Source: Oligoflexia bacterium
Lineage (GTDB): Bacteria > Bdellovibrionota > UBA1018
Length of the DNA: 56,138 bases
NCBI GenBank assembly: GCA_023701205.1
Contig: JAMPXJ010000031.1
Location: 1 to 56,138 of the forward strand
Reading direction: 5' to 3'
Both the position numbers and the translations under genes were made by a program. Position 1 is the stretch's first letter, and every line of letters starts with the position of its first letter. Of the stretch, positions 26,133-35,236 are shown piece by piece. The notes beneath the pieces were generated by a model that saw only the letters and a list, made by a program, of their open reading frames with translations, did not search any database and was not told the origin of the DNA.

Positions 26133-26668
26133 CCCGCCTGACCGGCCGGCGGGCCTTCGATTGGAGCAAAGCGACCGGACTGCGCCAACGCGCCGCCGTC
26201 GCGATCGGCACCGCCTGTGGCGCGGGCCTCGTTCCGTTCGCGCCGGGCTCCGCCGGAACCCTGGCGGGCCTGCCGCTGGCCTACGTAAGCGCTGGCTGGC
26301 CTCTCGGCGCACGCTTTGCGTTCTGGGCTCTGCTCATCGCGATCGGAACCTGGGCGTGCAAAGTCTTCGACGAGACGATGGGCACCCGCGACAACCAGAA
26401 CCTCGTCATCGACGAGGTCGTGGGCGTGGCCATCACCGGCTGGACCGCGGGCACGGATCCGCGCGCCTGGGCCGCGGCCTTCCTGCTTTTCCGGTTCTTC
26501 GACATCCTGAAGCCTCCGCCCGTGCGGCAGGTGGACCGCTGGTCTCACGGGCGGGGAAAGGGCACCTCGGGCTGGTGGTCGGGTTTCGGAGTCATGGCGG
26601 ATGATCTTGCCGCGGGACTGCTCGGATTGCTCGTCATGCTCGGTCTCCAAAACGCCGGCATCCTCTGA
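26117..26668 (+). CDS. pgpA: Phosphatidylglycerophosphatase A
   Basis: 183 residues with four hydrophobic segments. PgpA removes the phosphate from phosphatidylglycerophosphate at the inner membrane to give phosphatidylglycerol. Motifs are GAGLVPFAPGSAGTLAG, DNQNLVIDEVVG, the signature FRFFDILKPPPVRQVDR and GVMADDLAAG; the conserved acidic residues in IDE, FD and DD are all present. It lies just upstream of recA. In many delta-type genomes cinA lies between these two, but it is absent here and the gap is 261 nt. Confidence 0.93.
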   Translation: MEPALTRLTGRRAFDWSKATGLRQRAAVAIGTACGAGLVPFAPGSAGTLAGLPLAYVSAGWPLGARFAFWALLIAIGTWACKVFDETMGTRDNQNLVIDEVVGVAITGWTAGTDPRAWAAAFLLFRFFDILKPPPVRQVDRWSHGRGKGTSGWWSGFGVMADDLAAGLLGLLVMLGLQNAGIL

Positions 26669-26728
26669 AACACGGACCCCTCATCCGGATTCGAAGCGAG
26701 TCCCCGATTTCGGCCGTCCGGCATTTTG

Positions 26729-26741
26729 ATGCGTGACGCAT
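26729..26741. promoter_or_regulatory. Palindrome upstream of recA
   Basis: ATGCGT-G-ACGCAT is a perfect 6-bp inverted repeat flanked on both sides by GCATTTT (26721-26727 and 26743-26749). It lies in the 261-nt gap before recA, 190 nt from the start. It could be an SOS or other operator, but it does not match the Bdellovibrio-type LexA consensus TTAC-N3-GTAA. The rest of the gap holds only a weak -10 (TATGGT at 26807). Confidence 0.3.
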
Positions 26742-26929
26742 AGCATTTTCCGCTGAATTCAGAAATTTTTCCCGCGGTCTCCTTCGATCTTTCCATCCCG
26801 TTTTTCTATGGTACGGTCGATGCTCAAGGCTCAGCCTGAATTTCTCACGTGTGCCGTCCGGGTGATCCGGCGGTGATCCATAACGAAGCAGCCGCGGACA
26901 GCGGCTCCAATAAAGAAGGGAATGTCGAA

Positions 26930-28099
26930 ATGCAGATGGAAAGAACGGAAACGACGAACGCGAGCTACGGCCAGAAGAACAAAGCCATCGAGCTGGCGGT
27001 TCAGGCGATCGAGAAGCAGTTCGGCAAAGGGTCGATCATGCGTCTGGGCGCCAACGAAAACATGGCCTCCCAGGACGTTTCCGCGGTTCCCACCGGATCG
27101 CTGAGCCTCGACATCGCACTGGGAATCGGCGGCTATCCTCGCGGCCGCATCATCGAGATCTATGGCCCGGAAGCCTCGGGCAAGACGACCCTCACGCTCC
27201 ATGCGATCGCCGAGATCCAGAAGCAGGGCGGGATCGCCGCCTTCGTCGACGCCGAGCACGCGCTGGACGTGAACTACGCCCGCAAGCTCGGTGTCCGCAC
27301 CGATGACCTCCTGATCTCCCAGCCCGATACCGGCGAACAGGCCCTCGAGATCGCCGACATGCTCGTGCGCTCCGGCGGCGTGGATCTCCTGGTGGTCGAC
27401 TCGGTGGCCGCGCTCGTTCCGCGCGCCGAGATCGAAGGCGAGATGGGCGATGCGCACATGGGTCTCCAGGCGCGCCTCATGAGCCAGGCCCTGCGCAAGC
27501 TCACCGCGACCATCAGCCGCAGCAAGACGCTCGTGATCTTCATCAACCAGCTCCGCATGAAGATCGGCGTGATGTTCGGCAACCCCGAGACCACGACTGG
27601 CGGCAACGCGCTGAAGTTCTACTCGTCCGTGCGCCTGGACATCCGCCGCATCGCCGCCTTGAAGGACGGCGATAACGTGATCGGCAACCGCACGCGCGTG
27701 AAGGTCGTGAAGAACAAGATGGCGCCCCCCTTCAAGGAAGTCGAATTCGACATCCTCTATGGCGAGGGCATCTCCAAGGAAGGCGACATGCTCGATATGG
27801 CCGCCAACCTCAACGTCATCGAGAAAAGCGGCACCTGGTACACTTACAAAGACGAGCGCGTGGGCCAGGGACGCGAGAACGCCCGCCAGTATCTCAAGGA
27901 TCACCCTGAAATCCTGGCCAAGGTCCGCGAGGAAGTGCTGAAGAAGGCGGGCGTGACCGTCCGAACCACGAACGGTACCGCTACTGAAGCCGCCAAGGGC
28001 AATATGACTGCCGCAGCCGCGGTGGTCGCCGCCAAGGCCGCAGTCGAAACGGCCAAGACCGGAGCGGCCAAGGCGCCGGCGGCCCCGGCCAAGAAGTAA
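26930..28099 (+). CDS. recA: Recombinase RecA
   Basis: 389 residues from ATG 26930, preceded 9 nt upstream by AAGGG; the open frame to 26849 is not supported. RecA forms filaments on single-stranded DNA, drives strand exchange and activates LexA cleavage. Motifs are [20 protein letters not shown] (Walker A), [27 protein letters not shown] (Walker B and L1), [26 protein letters not shown] and [20 protein letters not shown] (L2). The C-terminal tail is unusual: the last ~50 residues are Ala/Lys/Thr-rich and basic, ending APAKK, in place of the acidic tail of the E. coli protein. A strong terminator follows at 28125. Confidence 0.98.
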   Translation: MQMERTETTNASYGQKNKAIELAVQAIEKQFGKGSIMRLGANENMASQDVSAVPTGSLSLDIALGIGGYPRGRIIEIYGPEASGKTTLTLHAIAEIQKQGGIAAFVDAEHALDVNYARKLGVRTDDLLISQPDTGEQALEIADMLVRSGGVDLLVVDSVAALVPRAEIEGEMGDAHMGLQARLMSQALRKLTATISRSKTLVIFINQLRMKIGVMFGNPETTTGGNALKFYSSVRLDIRRIAALKDGDNVIGNRTRVKVVKNKMAPPFKEVEFDILYGEGISKEGDMLDMAANLNVIEKSGTWYTYKDERVGQGRENARQYLKDHPEILAKVREEVLKKAGVTVRTTNGTATEAAKGNMTAAAAVVAAKAAVETAKTGAAKAPAAPAKK

Positions 28100-28124
28100 G
28101 TCGGGACACGCAGGTCCAACTCAG

Positions 28125-28158
28125 CCCCCGCCACCGGCTCGGTCGCGGGGGTTTTTTT
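28125..28158 (+). terminator. Rho-independent terminator after recA
   Basis: Stem CCCCCGC (28125-28131) pairs with GCGGGGG (28145-28151); the loop contains an inner ACCG/CGGT pairing; it is followed by seven T (28152-28158). Confidence 0.9.
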
Positions 28159-28164
28159 ACCGAA

Positions 28165-28497
28165 TTATAAGGCGAGGTTCTCGGCTCGCGCTATTGCATC
28201 GGCGACCGCCTTATTGCCTTTGTATTTTTTCCTGAGCACCTGCGTGTCTGGCTCGATTCGATCGCAACCCGCCGAACTCGCAGCCTTCGCAATCGCTTCT
28301 GCACGAGCTTTATCGTAAGGGTCCTCACCGCCCCAATGACTGCATTCCACGATCCGTTCGACCAAGGCAGCCACATCTCTGGGCTGCCCCTGAGTGATCG
28401 CCTTGACCTCTGGCGCATTGCCGAAGTCATTCGCGAAAGCTCCTAGCGAAAGAGAGAAAACGGAAGCGGCCGCGAAGATGTCTCTTTGCCTTTTCAT
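28165..28497 (-). CDS. Small exported protein of unknown function
   Basis: 110 residues with a signal peptide (MKRQRDIFAAASVFSLSLGA, cleavage probably after AFA). The mature part has two cysteines (VECSHWGG and AGCDRI) and charged helices rich in Ala, Asp and Lys. No family recognised. The repeated AxAxxAxxA pattern suggests an alpha-helical periplasmic protein. It is convergent with recA, with the terminator between them, and is downstream of the RRM gene on the same strand, separated from it by that gene's own terminator. Confidence 0.6.
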   Translation of the reverse strand: MKRQRDIFAAASVFSLSLGAFANDFGNAPEVKAITQGQPRDVAALVERIVECSHWGGEDPYDKARAEAIAKAASSAGCDRIEPDTQVLRKKYKGNKAVADAIARAENLAL

Positions 28498-28569
28498 ATC
28501 AATACCCTAGCCGATAGCGCGGCGAACGGTCAAGCATCCGGCATTCCCGGGTAAAATCGATCAACCGCG

Positions 28570-28604
28570 AAAAAAAAGCCCCTGACGACAGCGTCGCCAG
28601 GGGC
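28570..28604 (-). terminator. Rho-independent terminator after RRM gene
   Basis: On the minus strand, stem CAGGGGC (28604-28598 side) pairs with GCCCCTG (28584-28578 side), with an inner GACG/CGTC pairing, followed by a run of T (the A-run at 28570-28577 on the plus strand). It ends the RRM gene transcript. Confidence 0.88.
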
Positions 28605-28627
28605 TTCCTGTTCAAACCTGATTCAGC

Positions 28628-28927
28628 TCAGTAACGACCGCGGCCGCCACCGAAGCCGCCGCCGCGATTCTCGCGAGGGGCCATCGGACGGGCTTCGTTG
28701 ACCGTCAGGGCGCGGCCGTCGTAGTCGGCGCCATTGAACTTGCTGATGGCATCCGCGGCCTCCGCGTCGCTCGACATCTCGACGAAGCCGAAGCCTTTGC
28801 TGCGGCCCGTGTCGCGATCGGTGATGATCTTCGCGGACTGAACGGTTCCGCACTGAGCGAAAGTGTCCAGCAGGATCTGATCGGTGGCGGAGAACGGAAG
28901 GTTGCCGACGTAAAGTTTCTTACCCAT
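28628..28927 (-). CDS. RRM-type RNA-binding protein
   Basis: 99 residues: one RRM domain plus a glycine/arginine tail (PRENRGGGFGGGRGRY). RNP2 is KLYVGNLPF at 4-12 and RNP1 is SKGFGFVEM at 43-51; the domain matches the cold-shock-type small RRM proteins found in cyanobacteria and many Gram-negatives. It should bind single-stranded RNA, perhaps as a chaperone at low temperature. The translation signal is exceptionally strong: AAGGAGGTAAT directly before the ATG. Single-gene transcript, closed by its own terminator at 28570-28604; divergent from alaS. Confidence 0.92.
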   Translation of the reverse strand: MGKKLYVGNLPFSATDQILLDTFAQCGTVQSAKIITDRDTGRSKGFGFVEMSSDAEAADAISKFNGADYDGRALTVNEARPMAPRENRGGGFGGGRGRY

Positions 28928-29168
28928 ATTACCTCCTTAAGGTCGCCGGAATTTTACCGGCTTGGGAGCCGCTTAAGAGGATATGGGCACTATGCCCGCA
29001 GACTCGAAAGAAGCAGTGAACTCTAACGTGCGCACCCTAGCACGCCCCTTTTCGGATAGATATGCCAATAAAGGAGCCGGCGAATTTTTCTAACGCGCCG
29101 CCGGACTGCGAACGGCGGTGGGCTTTTGTTGCAACCCGCGGAAAGCTCAGGGTACAACTGGATTCACT

Positions 29169-31886
29169 ATGAAAGTCGCCGAAATCCGTTCCAGGTTCCT
29201 GAAATACTTCGAGAAGAATGGCCACACGGTCGTCGAAAGCTCTTCGCTCGTTCCCCAAAACGATCCTACCTTGCTCTTCACCAATGCCGGCATGGTGCAG
29301 TTCAAGGATGTTTTCCTGGGCAAGGACAGGCGCCCATATACCCGTGCCACCACCTCCCAGAAATGCGTCCGTGCGGGCGGCAAGCACAACGATCTCGAAA
29401 ACGTCGGTTTTACCGCCCGGCATCACACCTTTTTCGAGATGCTCGGCAACTTCTCTTTCGGCGATTACTTCAAGAAGGAGGCGATTCATTTCGCCTGGGA
29501 GTTCGTGACCCGCGAGCTGAAGCTTCCGAAAGAGCGCCTCTATGTCTCGGTCTTTGAAAAAGACGATGAGGCCGCGGAGATCTGGCATAACCAGGAAGGC
29601 GTCGCCAAGGACCGCATCTACCGCTTCGGCGAGAAGGACAACTTCTGGTCCATGGGTGACACCGGTCCCTGCGGCCCCTGCAGCGAGATCTTCATCGACC
29701 GCGGGGAAAAATACGGCTGCGGCAAGGCCACCTGCGCGATGGGCTGCGACTGCGACCGCTACATGGAGTTCTGGAATCTCGTCTTCATGCAGTTCGATCG
29801 CTCCGCCGACGGCAAGCTCACGCCGCTTCCGAAGCCCTCGGTCGACACCGGCGCGGGCCTCGAGCGCATCGCCTCGATCCTCCAGGAAGTCGACACCAAC
29901 TACGACACCGATATTTTCCGGCAGATCATCGCGCGCACCGCGGAGCTCGCGGGGCAGGCCTATGACCCCGGGAAGGAATCGGCCGTCTCCTTCCGCGTGA
30001 TCGCGGATCACTCGCGCTCGACGGCGTTCCTGATCGGCGACGGGGTGTTGCCCTCGAACGAGGGCCGCGGCTATGTCCTCCGCCGCATCGTGAGACGCGC
30101 GATCCGCCATGGCAAGAAGCTCGGCTTCACGGGTCCCTTCCTCCACAAGACCGCGGGCTATGTCATCGATCAGATGAAGGACGCCTATCCGGATCTCGTC
30201 GAGAAGCGCGCCTTCATCGAGAAAGCCGTGCTTGCCGAGGAGGAGCAGTTCTTCCGCACGCTCGAGCGCGGCCTCGCGCTGATGGACGAGGAGATCGCCA
30301 AGCTCGGCGCGGCCCGCACCCTGCCCGGCGAGGTGGCTTTCAAGCTCTACGATACCTACGGCTTCCCGCTCGATCTCACGCGCGTGATCTGCGCGGAAAA
30401 AAGCCTGGCCATCGACGAGGCCGGCTTCGAGAAAGCCATGGATCGCCAGCGCGAGATGGCGCGCAAGCACTGGAAAGGCTCGGGCGAAGAGGCCACCAGC
30501 GCCATCTACCTCCAGCTGGTCCAGGAGCTCTCTGCCCAAGGGAAGCTCCCGCGCTTCACGGGCCATGAGTCCACCCACGGCAGCGCCCAGGCGCTCGCGA
30601 TCCTTGTGCCGGGCGAGAAGGGCTTGCAGAAAGCCGACGCCTTCTCTACTCCGCCGCTCGCCGCGACCGCCGACAGCGCGGAGAAGGCGCCGATCATCGA
30701 GGTGATCTTCTCCGAGACGCCTTTCTACGGCGAGAGCGGCGGCCAGGTGGGGGATCACGGCCGCGTGACCGGACAGGGTTTCGAAGGCGAGGTGATCGAC
30801 GTGCAGCGCCCCGTCCCCGAGCTGATCGTGGCGCATGTCCGCCCGAAGACCGGCGCGATCCGCGTCGGCGCGGAATACCGGCAGGAGACCGACCAGGAGC
30901 TTCGCGCGCTCACCGCGCGCAACCACACGGCGACGCATCTGCTGCATTGGGCGCTCCGCGAGGTGCTCGGCAAGCACGTCAAGCAGGCCGGCTCGCTCGT
31001 CGCGCCCGATCTGCTGCGCTTTGACTTCACGCATTTCCAGGCGATGACCGCCGAGGAGCTCGATCGCATCGAGAACATGATCAACGAGAAGATCTGGGCC
31101 ACCCAGCCGGTCTCGAAAAAGGAGATGAAGAAGGACGATGCCATCGCCGCCGGGGCGATCGCGTTCTTCGGGGAGAAATACGGCGAGAAGGTGCGCGTGG
31201 TGCGCATCGGCGACTTCTCCACCGAGCTCTGCGGCGGCACGCACGTGGACAGCTCGGGCGAGATCCATCTCTTCAAGATCGCCGGCGAGAGCGGGATCGC
31301 CGCGGGCGTCCGCCGGATCATCGCTTACACTTCCAAAGGAGCTTTCAGCTATCTCCGCGCCCGGGACGCCGAAGTGAAGGCCATCCGGGATCACCTGCGC
31401 GCGTCGTCGACCGACGAGATTCTGGGCAAGCTCGAGAAGCTCGCCCAGGGCGAGCGCGAGCTTCGCAAGCAGATCGAGCAGCTCCAGGCCAAGAGCGCGA
31501 GCGGCGAGGTCGACGAACTCCTCGCCCGCGCCGTCCAGGCCGGCGCCGCCAAAGTGGTCGCCGGCGTGTGCGCGCCCGACGCCCAGGGCGTCAAGCGCCT
31601 GCGCGATATCTGCGATCGCCTCAAGCAGAAGGCCCCCGACGCCGTGATCGCGCTCGGGATGAACGGTCCCGAAGAAGGCAAGGCTGCGCTCCTCGTGGCC
31701 GTCGGTCCGAAAGCGCCGCAAGGCCTGAGCGCCGTCGAGCTATTCAGGGAGATCGCGCCTTTGATCGAGGCTCGCGGCGGAGGCAAGGCCGATCTCGCGC
31801 AGGGCGGCGGCACGAAGCCCGCCGGCCTTTCCGAAGCCCTGAGCCGCGTCAGCACGCTGGTTTCAGGGAAAACGGGAAAATCCTGA
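29169..31886 (+). CDS. alaS: Alanyl-tRNA synthetase
   Basis: 905 residues from ATG 29169 (MKVAEIRSRFLKYFEKNGHT); upstream frame to 29118 is unsupported. It charges tRNA-Ala and edits Ser and Gly. Class II core motifs appear as FTNAGMVQFKDVFLG, RATTSQKCVRAGGKHNDLEN and TGAGLERIASILQ. The editing domain carries the zinc-binding HxxxH in ARNHTATHLLHWAL and CGGTH in TELCGGTHVD. The C-Ala domain ends with GGGKADLAQGGG. In many delta-type genomes alaS follows recA; here two minus-strand genes have been placed between them. Confidence 0.98.
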   Translation: MKVAEIRSRFLKYFEKNGHTVVESSSLVPQNDPTLLFTNAGMVQFKDVFLGKDRRPYTRATTSQKCVRAGGKHNDLENVGFTARHHTFFEMLGNFSFGDYFKKEAIHFAWEFVTRELKLPKERLYVSVFEKDDEAAEIWHNQEGVAKDRIYRFGEKDNFWSMGDTGPCGPCSEIFIDRGEKYGCGKATCAMGCDCDRYMEFWNLVFMQFDRSADGKLTPLPKPSVDTGAGLERIASILQEVDTNYDTDIFRQIIARTAELAGQAYDPGKESAVSFRVIADHSRSTAFLIGDGVLPSNEGRGYVLRRIVRRAIRHGKKLGFTGPFLHKTAGYVIDQMKDAYPDLVEKRAFIEKAVLAEEEQFFRTLERGLALMDEEIAKLGAARTLPGEVAFKLYDTYGFPLDLTRVICAEKSLAIDEAGFEKAMDRQREMARKHWKGSGEEATSAIYLQLVQELSAQGKLPRFTGHESTHGSAQALAILVPGEKGLQKADAFSTPPLAATADSAEKAPIIEVIFSETPFYGESGGQVGDHGRVTGQGFEGEVIDVQRPVPELIVAHVRPKTGAIRVGAEYRQETDQELRALTARNHTATHLLHWALREVLGKHVKQAGSLVAPDLLRFDFTHFQAMTAEELDRIENMINEKIWATQPVSKKEMKKDDAIAAGAIAFFGEKYGEKVRVVRIGDFSTELCGGTHVDSSGEIHLFKIAGESGIAAGVRRIIAYTSKGAFSYLRARDAEVKAIRDHLRASSTDEILGKLEKLAQGERELRKQIEQLQAKSASGEVDELLARAVQAGAAKVVAGVCAPDAQGVKRLRDICDRLKQKAPDAVIALGMNGPEEGKAALLVAVGPKAPQGLSAVELFREIAPLIEARGGGKADLAQGGGTKPAGLSEALSRVSTLVSGKTGKS

Positions 31887-31925
31887 AGCAGAAAACGAGA
31901 GAAGACCCGAGAGGAACAAGAGAGA

Positions 31926-33734
31926 ATGGGAACCATGAAGAAGAATACCTGTCTCGCGCTCGCGCTCGCCCTGATGCTCGGCTCCGCCGGCTGCTCGCGA
32001 AAGGAGAGCGACGGCAACCTCCTCGTCCAGCATGAGTCCTACGCGGACGACATCAAGAGCCTGGACCCCGCCAACGCCTACGACACCAACAGCCTGGACA
32101 TCGTGCCCTCGATCTACGAGACCCTGTATCAGTACGCATATCTGGCCGATACCTATCAGCTTCAGCCGCTGCTCGCTGCGGATATGCCCAAGTACTCCGC
32201 GGATCGCCTGACGATCACGATCCCGATCAGGAACGGCGTGCGCTTCCAGGACGATCCGTGTTTCAAGGAGACGCAGGGCAAGGGGAGGGAGCTCAAGGCC
32301 CAGGACTTCGTGTATGCGCTCAAGCGCCTGGCGCTTCCCTCGTTGCAGTCCCAGGGCTGGTGGATCCTGGATGGCAAGATCAAAGGCGTGAACGCCTTCC
32401 ATGACAAGCTCCTCAACACTCCGAAGGAGGAGCTGGCCAAGTCCTTCGCCGAGCCGATCGAGGGCATTCAGGCGCTCGATGACCGGACGCTGCAGCTGAA
32501 GCTGCTGAAGCCCTATCCGCAGCTGCTCTCGATCCTCGCCATGAGCTTCACCGCTCCGGTCGCCCGCGAGGCGGTCGAGACTTATGGTGACCCCGACGGC
32601 AACCTCACCGAGCATCCGGTCGGAACCGGACCCTTCGTCTTGAAGAAATGGGACCGCAACCGCCAGATCGTGCTCGAGCGCAATCCGAACTTCCATCCCG
32701 ATTTCTACCCGACCGAGGGCGCACCCGAGTTCCGCAAGAAGGGCCTGCTGACCGATGCCGGCAAGCCCCTGCCCTTTCTCGACCGCGTGGTCATCCGCAT
32801 CATCCATGAGCAGCAGCCGCGCTGGCTCGCCTTCATGAAGGGGGAACAGGACCGCATCACGATCCCCAAGGATAACTTCTCCCAGGCGGTTCCCGACGGA
32901 AAGGAACTCGCCCCGGAGTTCGCCCAGCGCGGGATCCGGCTCGGCATCGACTCGGGCACGACGTTCTATTATGTCTCCTTCAATATGAAGGACAAGCTGC
33001 TGGGTTCCAACAAGTACCTGCGGCAAGCTCTCGCGTCGGCGATCGATCGCGACAAGTACATCGCGATCTTCACCAACGGCACCGGGCGGAAGATGGTCAA
33101 CGCCCTACCGCCTGGCCTGGTGGATCGACCCAAGAATGCGTCGATGCGGTACGATTACGACGTCAAGCGCGCCCAGGCGCTGCTCAGGAAGGCGGGCTAT
33201 CCCGAAGGACAGGGCCTGCCGACGCTCACCTTCGATCTGCGAGGCGCCGACAGCGTCAGTCGCCAGATGGGGGAATTCTTCACCCAGCAGTTCGCCGCGA
33301 TCGGCGTGAAGCTCAACGTGATCCCGAACACGTTCCCCGCGTTCCTGGAGAAAGCGAAGCAGGGCAATCTGCAGATCTCCTTCGGCGGCTGGGGCCTGGA
33401 CTATCCCGACGCGGAGAACGTGTATCAGCTCTTTTACGGACCCAACAAGTCGCCCGGGCCCAACGAGAGCAACTTCGATCATCCCGCGATGAACAAGCTT
33501 TATGAAACGCTCGCCACGATGGAAGCGGGCCCCAAGCGCGCGGCGGTCATCGAGAAGATCGAGGAGCTCGTCCAGGAGGAAGTTCCCTGGGCGTACCTTT
33601 ACTACCTCTCACGCTATGATCTCTCGCATCCCTGGCTGCTGAATTACCGGCCCAATGACCTGATCCTGAACCGGTTCAAGTATTATCGCGTAAACAAGGA
33701 CATCAAGATCCGATACCTGGGTGAAAAGCGCTAG
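31926..33734 (+). CDS. Oligopeptide-type ABC transporter substrate-binding lipoprotein
   Basis: 602 residues (starts at 31926 or MKKN at 31935). Lipoprotein signal ending LGSAGC gives a lipid anchor on Cys. The mature protein matches solute-binding family 5 (OppA/DppA): SLDPANAYDTNSLDIVPSIY near the N-terminus, NGVRFQDD, the signature VGTGPFVLKKWDRNRQIVLERNPN-like segment (about 230) and ALASAIDRDKYIAIFTNGTG. It should bind peptides or similar ligands in the periplasm. No permease or ATPase genes follow; it is likely an orphan SBP whose transporter lies elsewhere. It is 39 nt downstream of alaS. Confidence 0.9.
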   Translation: MGTMKKNTCLALALALMLGSAGCSRKESDGNLLVQHESYADDIKSLDPANAYDTNSLDIVPSIYETLYQYAYLADTYQLQPLLAADMPKYSADRLTITIPIRNGVRFQDDPCFKETQGKGRELKAQDFVYALKRLALPSLQSQGWWILDGKIKGVNAFHDKLLNTPKEELAKSFAEPIEGIQALDDRTLQLKLLKPYPQLLSILAMSFTAPVAREAVETYGDPDGNLTEHPVGTGPFVLKKWDRNRQIVLERNPNFHPDFYPTEGAPEFRKKGLLTDAGKPLPFLDRVVIRIIHEQQPRWLAFMKGEQDRITIPKDNFSQAVPDGKELAPEFAQRGIRLGIDSGTTFYYVSFNMKDKLLGSNKYLRQALASAIDRDKYIAIFTNGTGRKMVNALPPGLVDRPKNASMRYDYDVKRAQALLRKAGYPEGQGLPTLTFDLRGADSVSRQMGEFFTQQFAAIGVKLNVIPNTFPAFLEKAKQGNLQISFGGWGLDYPDAENVYQLFYGPNKSPGPNESNFDHPAMNKLYETLATMEAGPKRAAVIEKIEELVQEEVPWAYLYYLSRYDLSHPWLLNYRPNDLILNRFKYYRVNKDIKIRYLGEKR

Positions 33735-33770
33735 CACTGCGGCACCAGAGCGCTCCGGGGAGAGGCCGTT

Positions 33771-34832
33771 TCAGGCTGCCTTCTTGCCGGACTGCCGCGA
33801 GAACACGGCGGTAGTGACCTTGACCAGCTCGCGATCGTGCCGGCCCGTGCCCTGCTGGAGGATCTCCAGCGCGCGTTCGACCGAATAGGCGGGGCGGAAC
33901 GGGCGCTTGCTGATGAGCGCGCTGAACGCGTCCGCCAGAGCGACGATTTTCGCCGGATAGTAGATCACGGGGCCGTGGATCGCATTGGGATAACCCTGAC
34001 CGCAGGGCTCCTCGTGATGCTGGTAGACGATGTAGCGGACTTCGTCGGGAATCGCGGCCGTGTTGGCGATCATGTTCAGCCCGAGCTTGGGATGCTGCTT
34101 CACCTCCGCCCATTGCTCCTGGGTGAGCTCGGTCGGGCTCATGAGGATTTCCTTGGGGATCTGAGTGCAGCCGATGTCGTGCAGGAACCCGCCCATCCCG
34201 ACGAGCTCGAGCATGCGCTGGTTGAACTGACCCGACGCCTTGGCGATGAACATGCTGAAGATGGAGACCGCGATCGAGTGGTAATAGAGATATTCCCCAT
34301 GCGAAACGAGCTTGAGGATGATGGCCAGGGTGTTCGGACTCTGGGTCATCAAATCGACATAGCTCCGGATCAGGCGCTGCGAATACTGCGCGGTCTCCTC
34401 GGGGACATTGAACTGGGTGAAGATCTCGGCCATGTTCTGCTCGGTCATGTTGAGCAGGGTGGCGATTTTCTTTTCCTGAGTCGTGTTCGGGTCGGCGAAG
34501 ATCACGTGGGCCGGGCGGTTCACGAAAGCCTGGTAAGCCTTCAGGTCCTGCGGCTTGATGTACAGGTTCTTGACGTCCTTCTGGATGTAATGGGCGAGAC
34601 GCTTGTAGTCCAAGCCAGTCGTCCTGGAAAAGACATGGGCCACGTTATCGTCGGAGAGCTTCAGATAAACGTCAAAGTCGATATCACGCGTCGCGTTACG
34701 AAATGTCTGAATGTCTACGGGAATCAATTCATCCTTCACAGGAAACTCATCGGCAGGAAGCCGGGCAAAATTTAGCCTCAGGTCAGAGCCATAATTGCCG
34801 ATAAGTTTATCGAGTATGCTGAAAGGCTGCAT
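33771..34832 (-). CDS. HD-GYP domain protein (putative c-di-GMP phosphodiesterase)
   Basis: 353 residues. The C-terminal HD-GYP domain has H185 (YYHSIAV), HDIG at 218-221, H247 (KQHPKLG), the HH pair 272-273, GYP at 280-282 and D301 (LADAFS). All the metal ligands and the GYP loop of active c-di-GMP phosphodiesterases are present. The N-terminal 170 residues have no recognised sensory domain (VDIQTFRN and a YLKLSDDN segment resemble the N-terminal domain of other HD-GYP regulators in Bdellovibrio-type genomes). If the ATG at 34832 is used, the gene overlaps the divergent exported protein by 17 nt; an internal GTG at 34739 would leave a 76-nt gap. Confidence 0.9.
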   Translation of the reverse strand: MQPFSILDKLIGNYGSDLRLNFARLPADEFPVKDELIPVDIQTFRNATRDIDFDVYLKLSDDNVAHVFSRTTGLDYKRLAHYIQKDVKNLYIKPQDLKAYQAFVNRPAHVIFADPNTTQEKKIATLLNMTEQNMAEIFTQFNVPEETAQYSQRLIRSYVDLMTQSPNTLAIILKLVSHGEYLYYHSIAVSIFSMFIAKASGQFNQRMLELVGMGGFLHDIGCTQIPKEILMSPTELTQEQWAEVKQHPKLGLNMIANTAAIPDEVRYIVYQHHEEPCGQGYPNAIHGPVIYYPAKIVALADAFSALISKRPFRPAYSVERALEILQQGTGRHDRELVKVTTAVFSRQSGKKAA

Positions 34833-35226
34833 CCCGACCCTCTTTACGCTCGCGCTATTCTGGACCTTCGCCTTCGCGGCGAACGGGACGCAAGCCGCCG
34901 ACTTCGTCGTCTATAGCGTGTATCGGCCGCTCGACATGGGCGATGGCGAGGTGCCGCTGAAGGATTATTACGTCAATATGGGGAGCGCGAACGGGTTGCG
35001 GGCCGGCGCCGTGTTGGATGTCTTCCGGCGGGTTTCAACCTACGATCTCGCCAACGAGAAACTTTACAAGGACATCAGCTTCAAGATCGCGAGTCTCCGC
35101 GTGATCCATGTCGAAGCCAATGCCGCGGTCGCGCGAATTGAGAAATTCGCCGCGGCGGACAAGATCCCGGCTCTCGCCCATCGCTACGTGATGATCGGGG
35201 ACACGGTTCGGCCGGGCGAACGCTAA
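34816..35226 (+). CDS. Exported protein, FlgT C-terminal-like
   Basis: 136 residues from ATG 34816, with a signal peptide (MLKGCIPTLFTLALFWTFAFA, cleavage around ANGTQA). The mature part DYYVNMGSANGLRAGAVLDV with later SFKIASLRVIHVEANAAVAR resembles the small beta-barrel of FlgT C-terminal domains: NxGxxxGxxxGxxxxVxR, then a strand with AxARI. It may act at the outer membrane or in flagellar assembly, but that is inference. It is divergent from the HD-GYP gene and the two 5' ends overlap or nearly overlap, suggesting joint control of c-di-GMP turnover and this protein. Confidence 0.65.
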   Translation: MLKGCIPTLFTLALFWTFAFAANGTQAADFVVYSVYRPLDMGDGEVPLKDYYVNMGSANGLRAGAVLDVFRRVSTYDLANEKLYKDISFKIASLRVIHVEANAAVARIEKFAAADKIPALAHRYVMIGDTVRPGER

Positions 35227-35236
35227 GCCCTGTCGG

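Noticed and set aside
29096..29120. GC-rich hairpin before alaS as a possible T-box or terminator
   Set aside because: Short competing stems (CGCCG/CGGCG and CCGCC/GGCGG), no T-box consensus and only a weak T-run.
29037..31721. 894-codon minus-strand ORF
   Set aside because: It lies antisense to alaS and mirrors its GC-rich codon pattern; no recognisable motifs.
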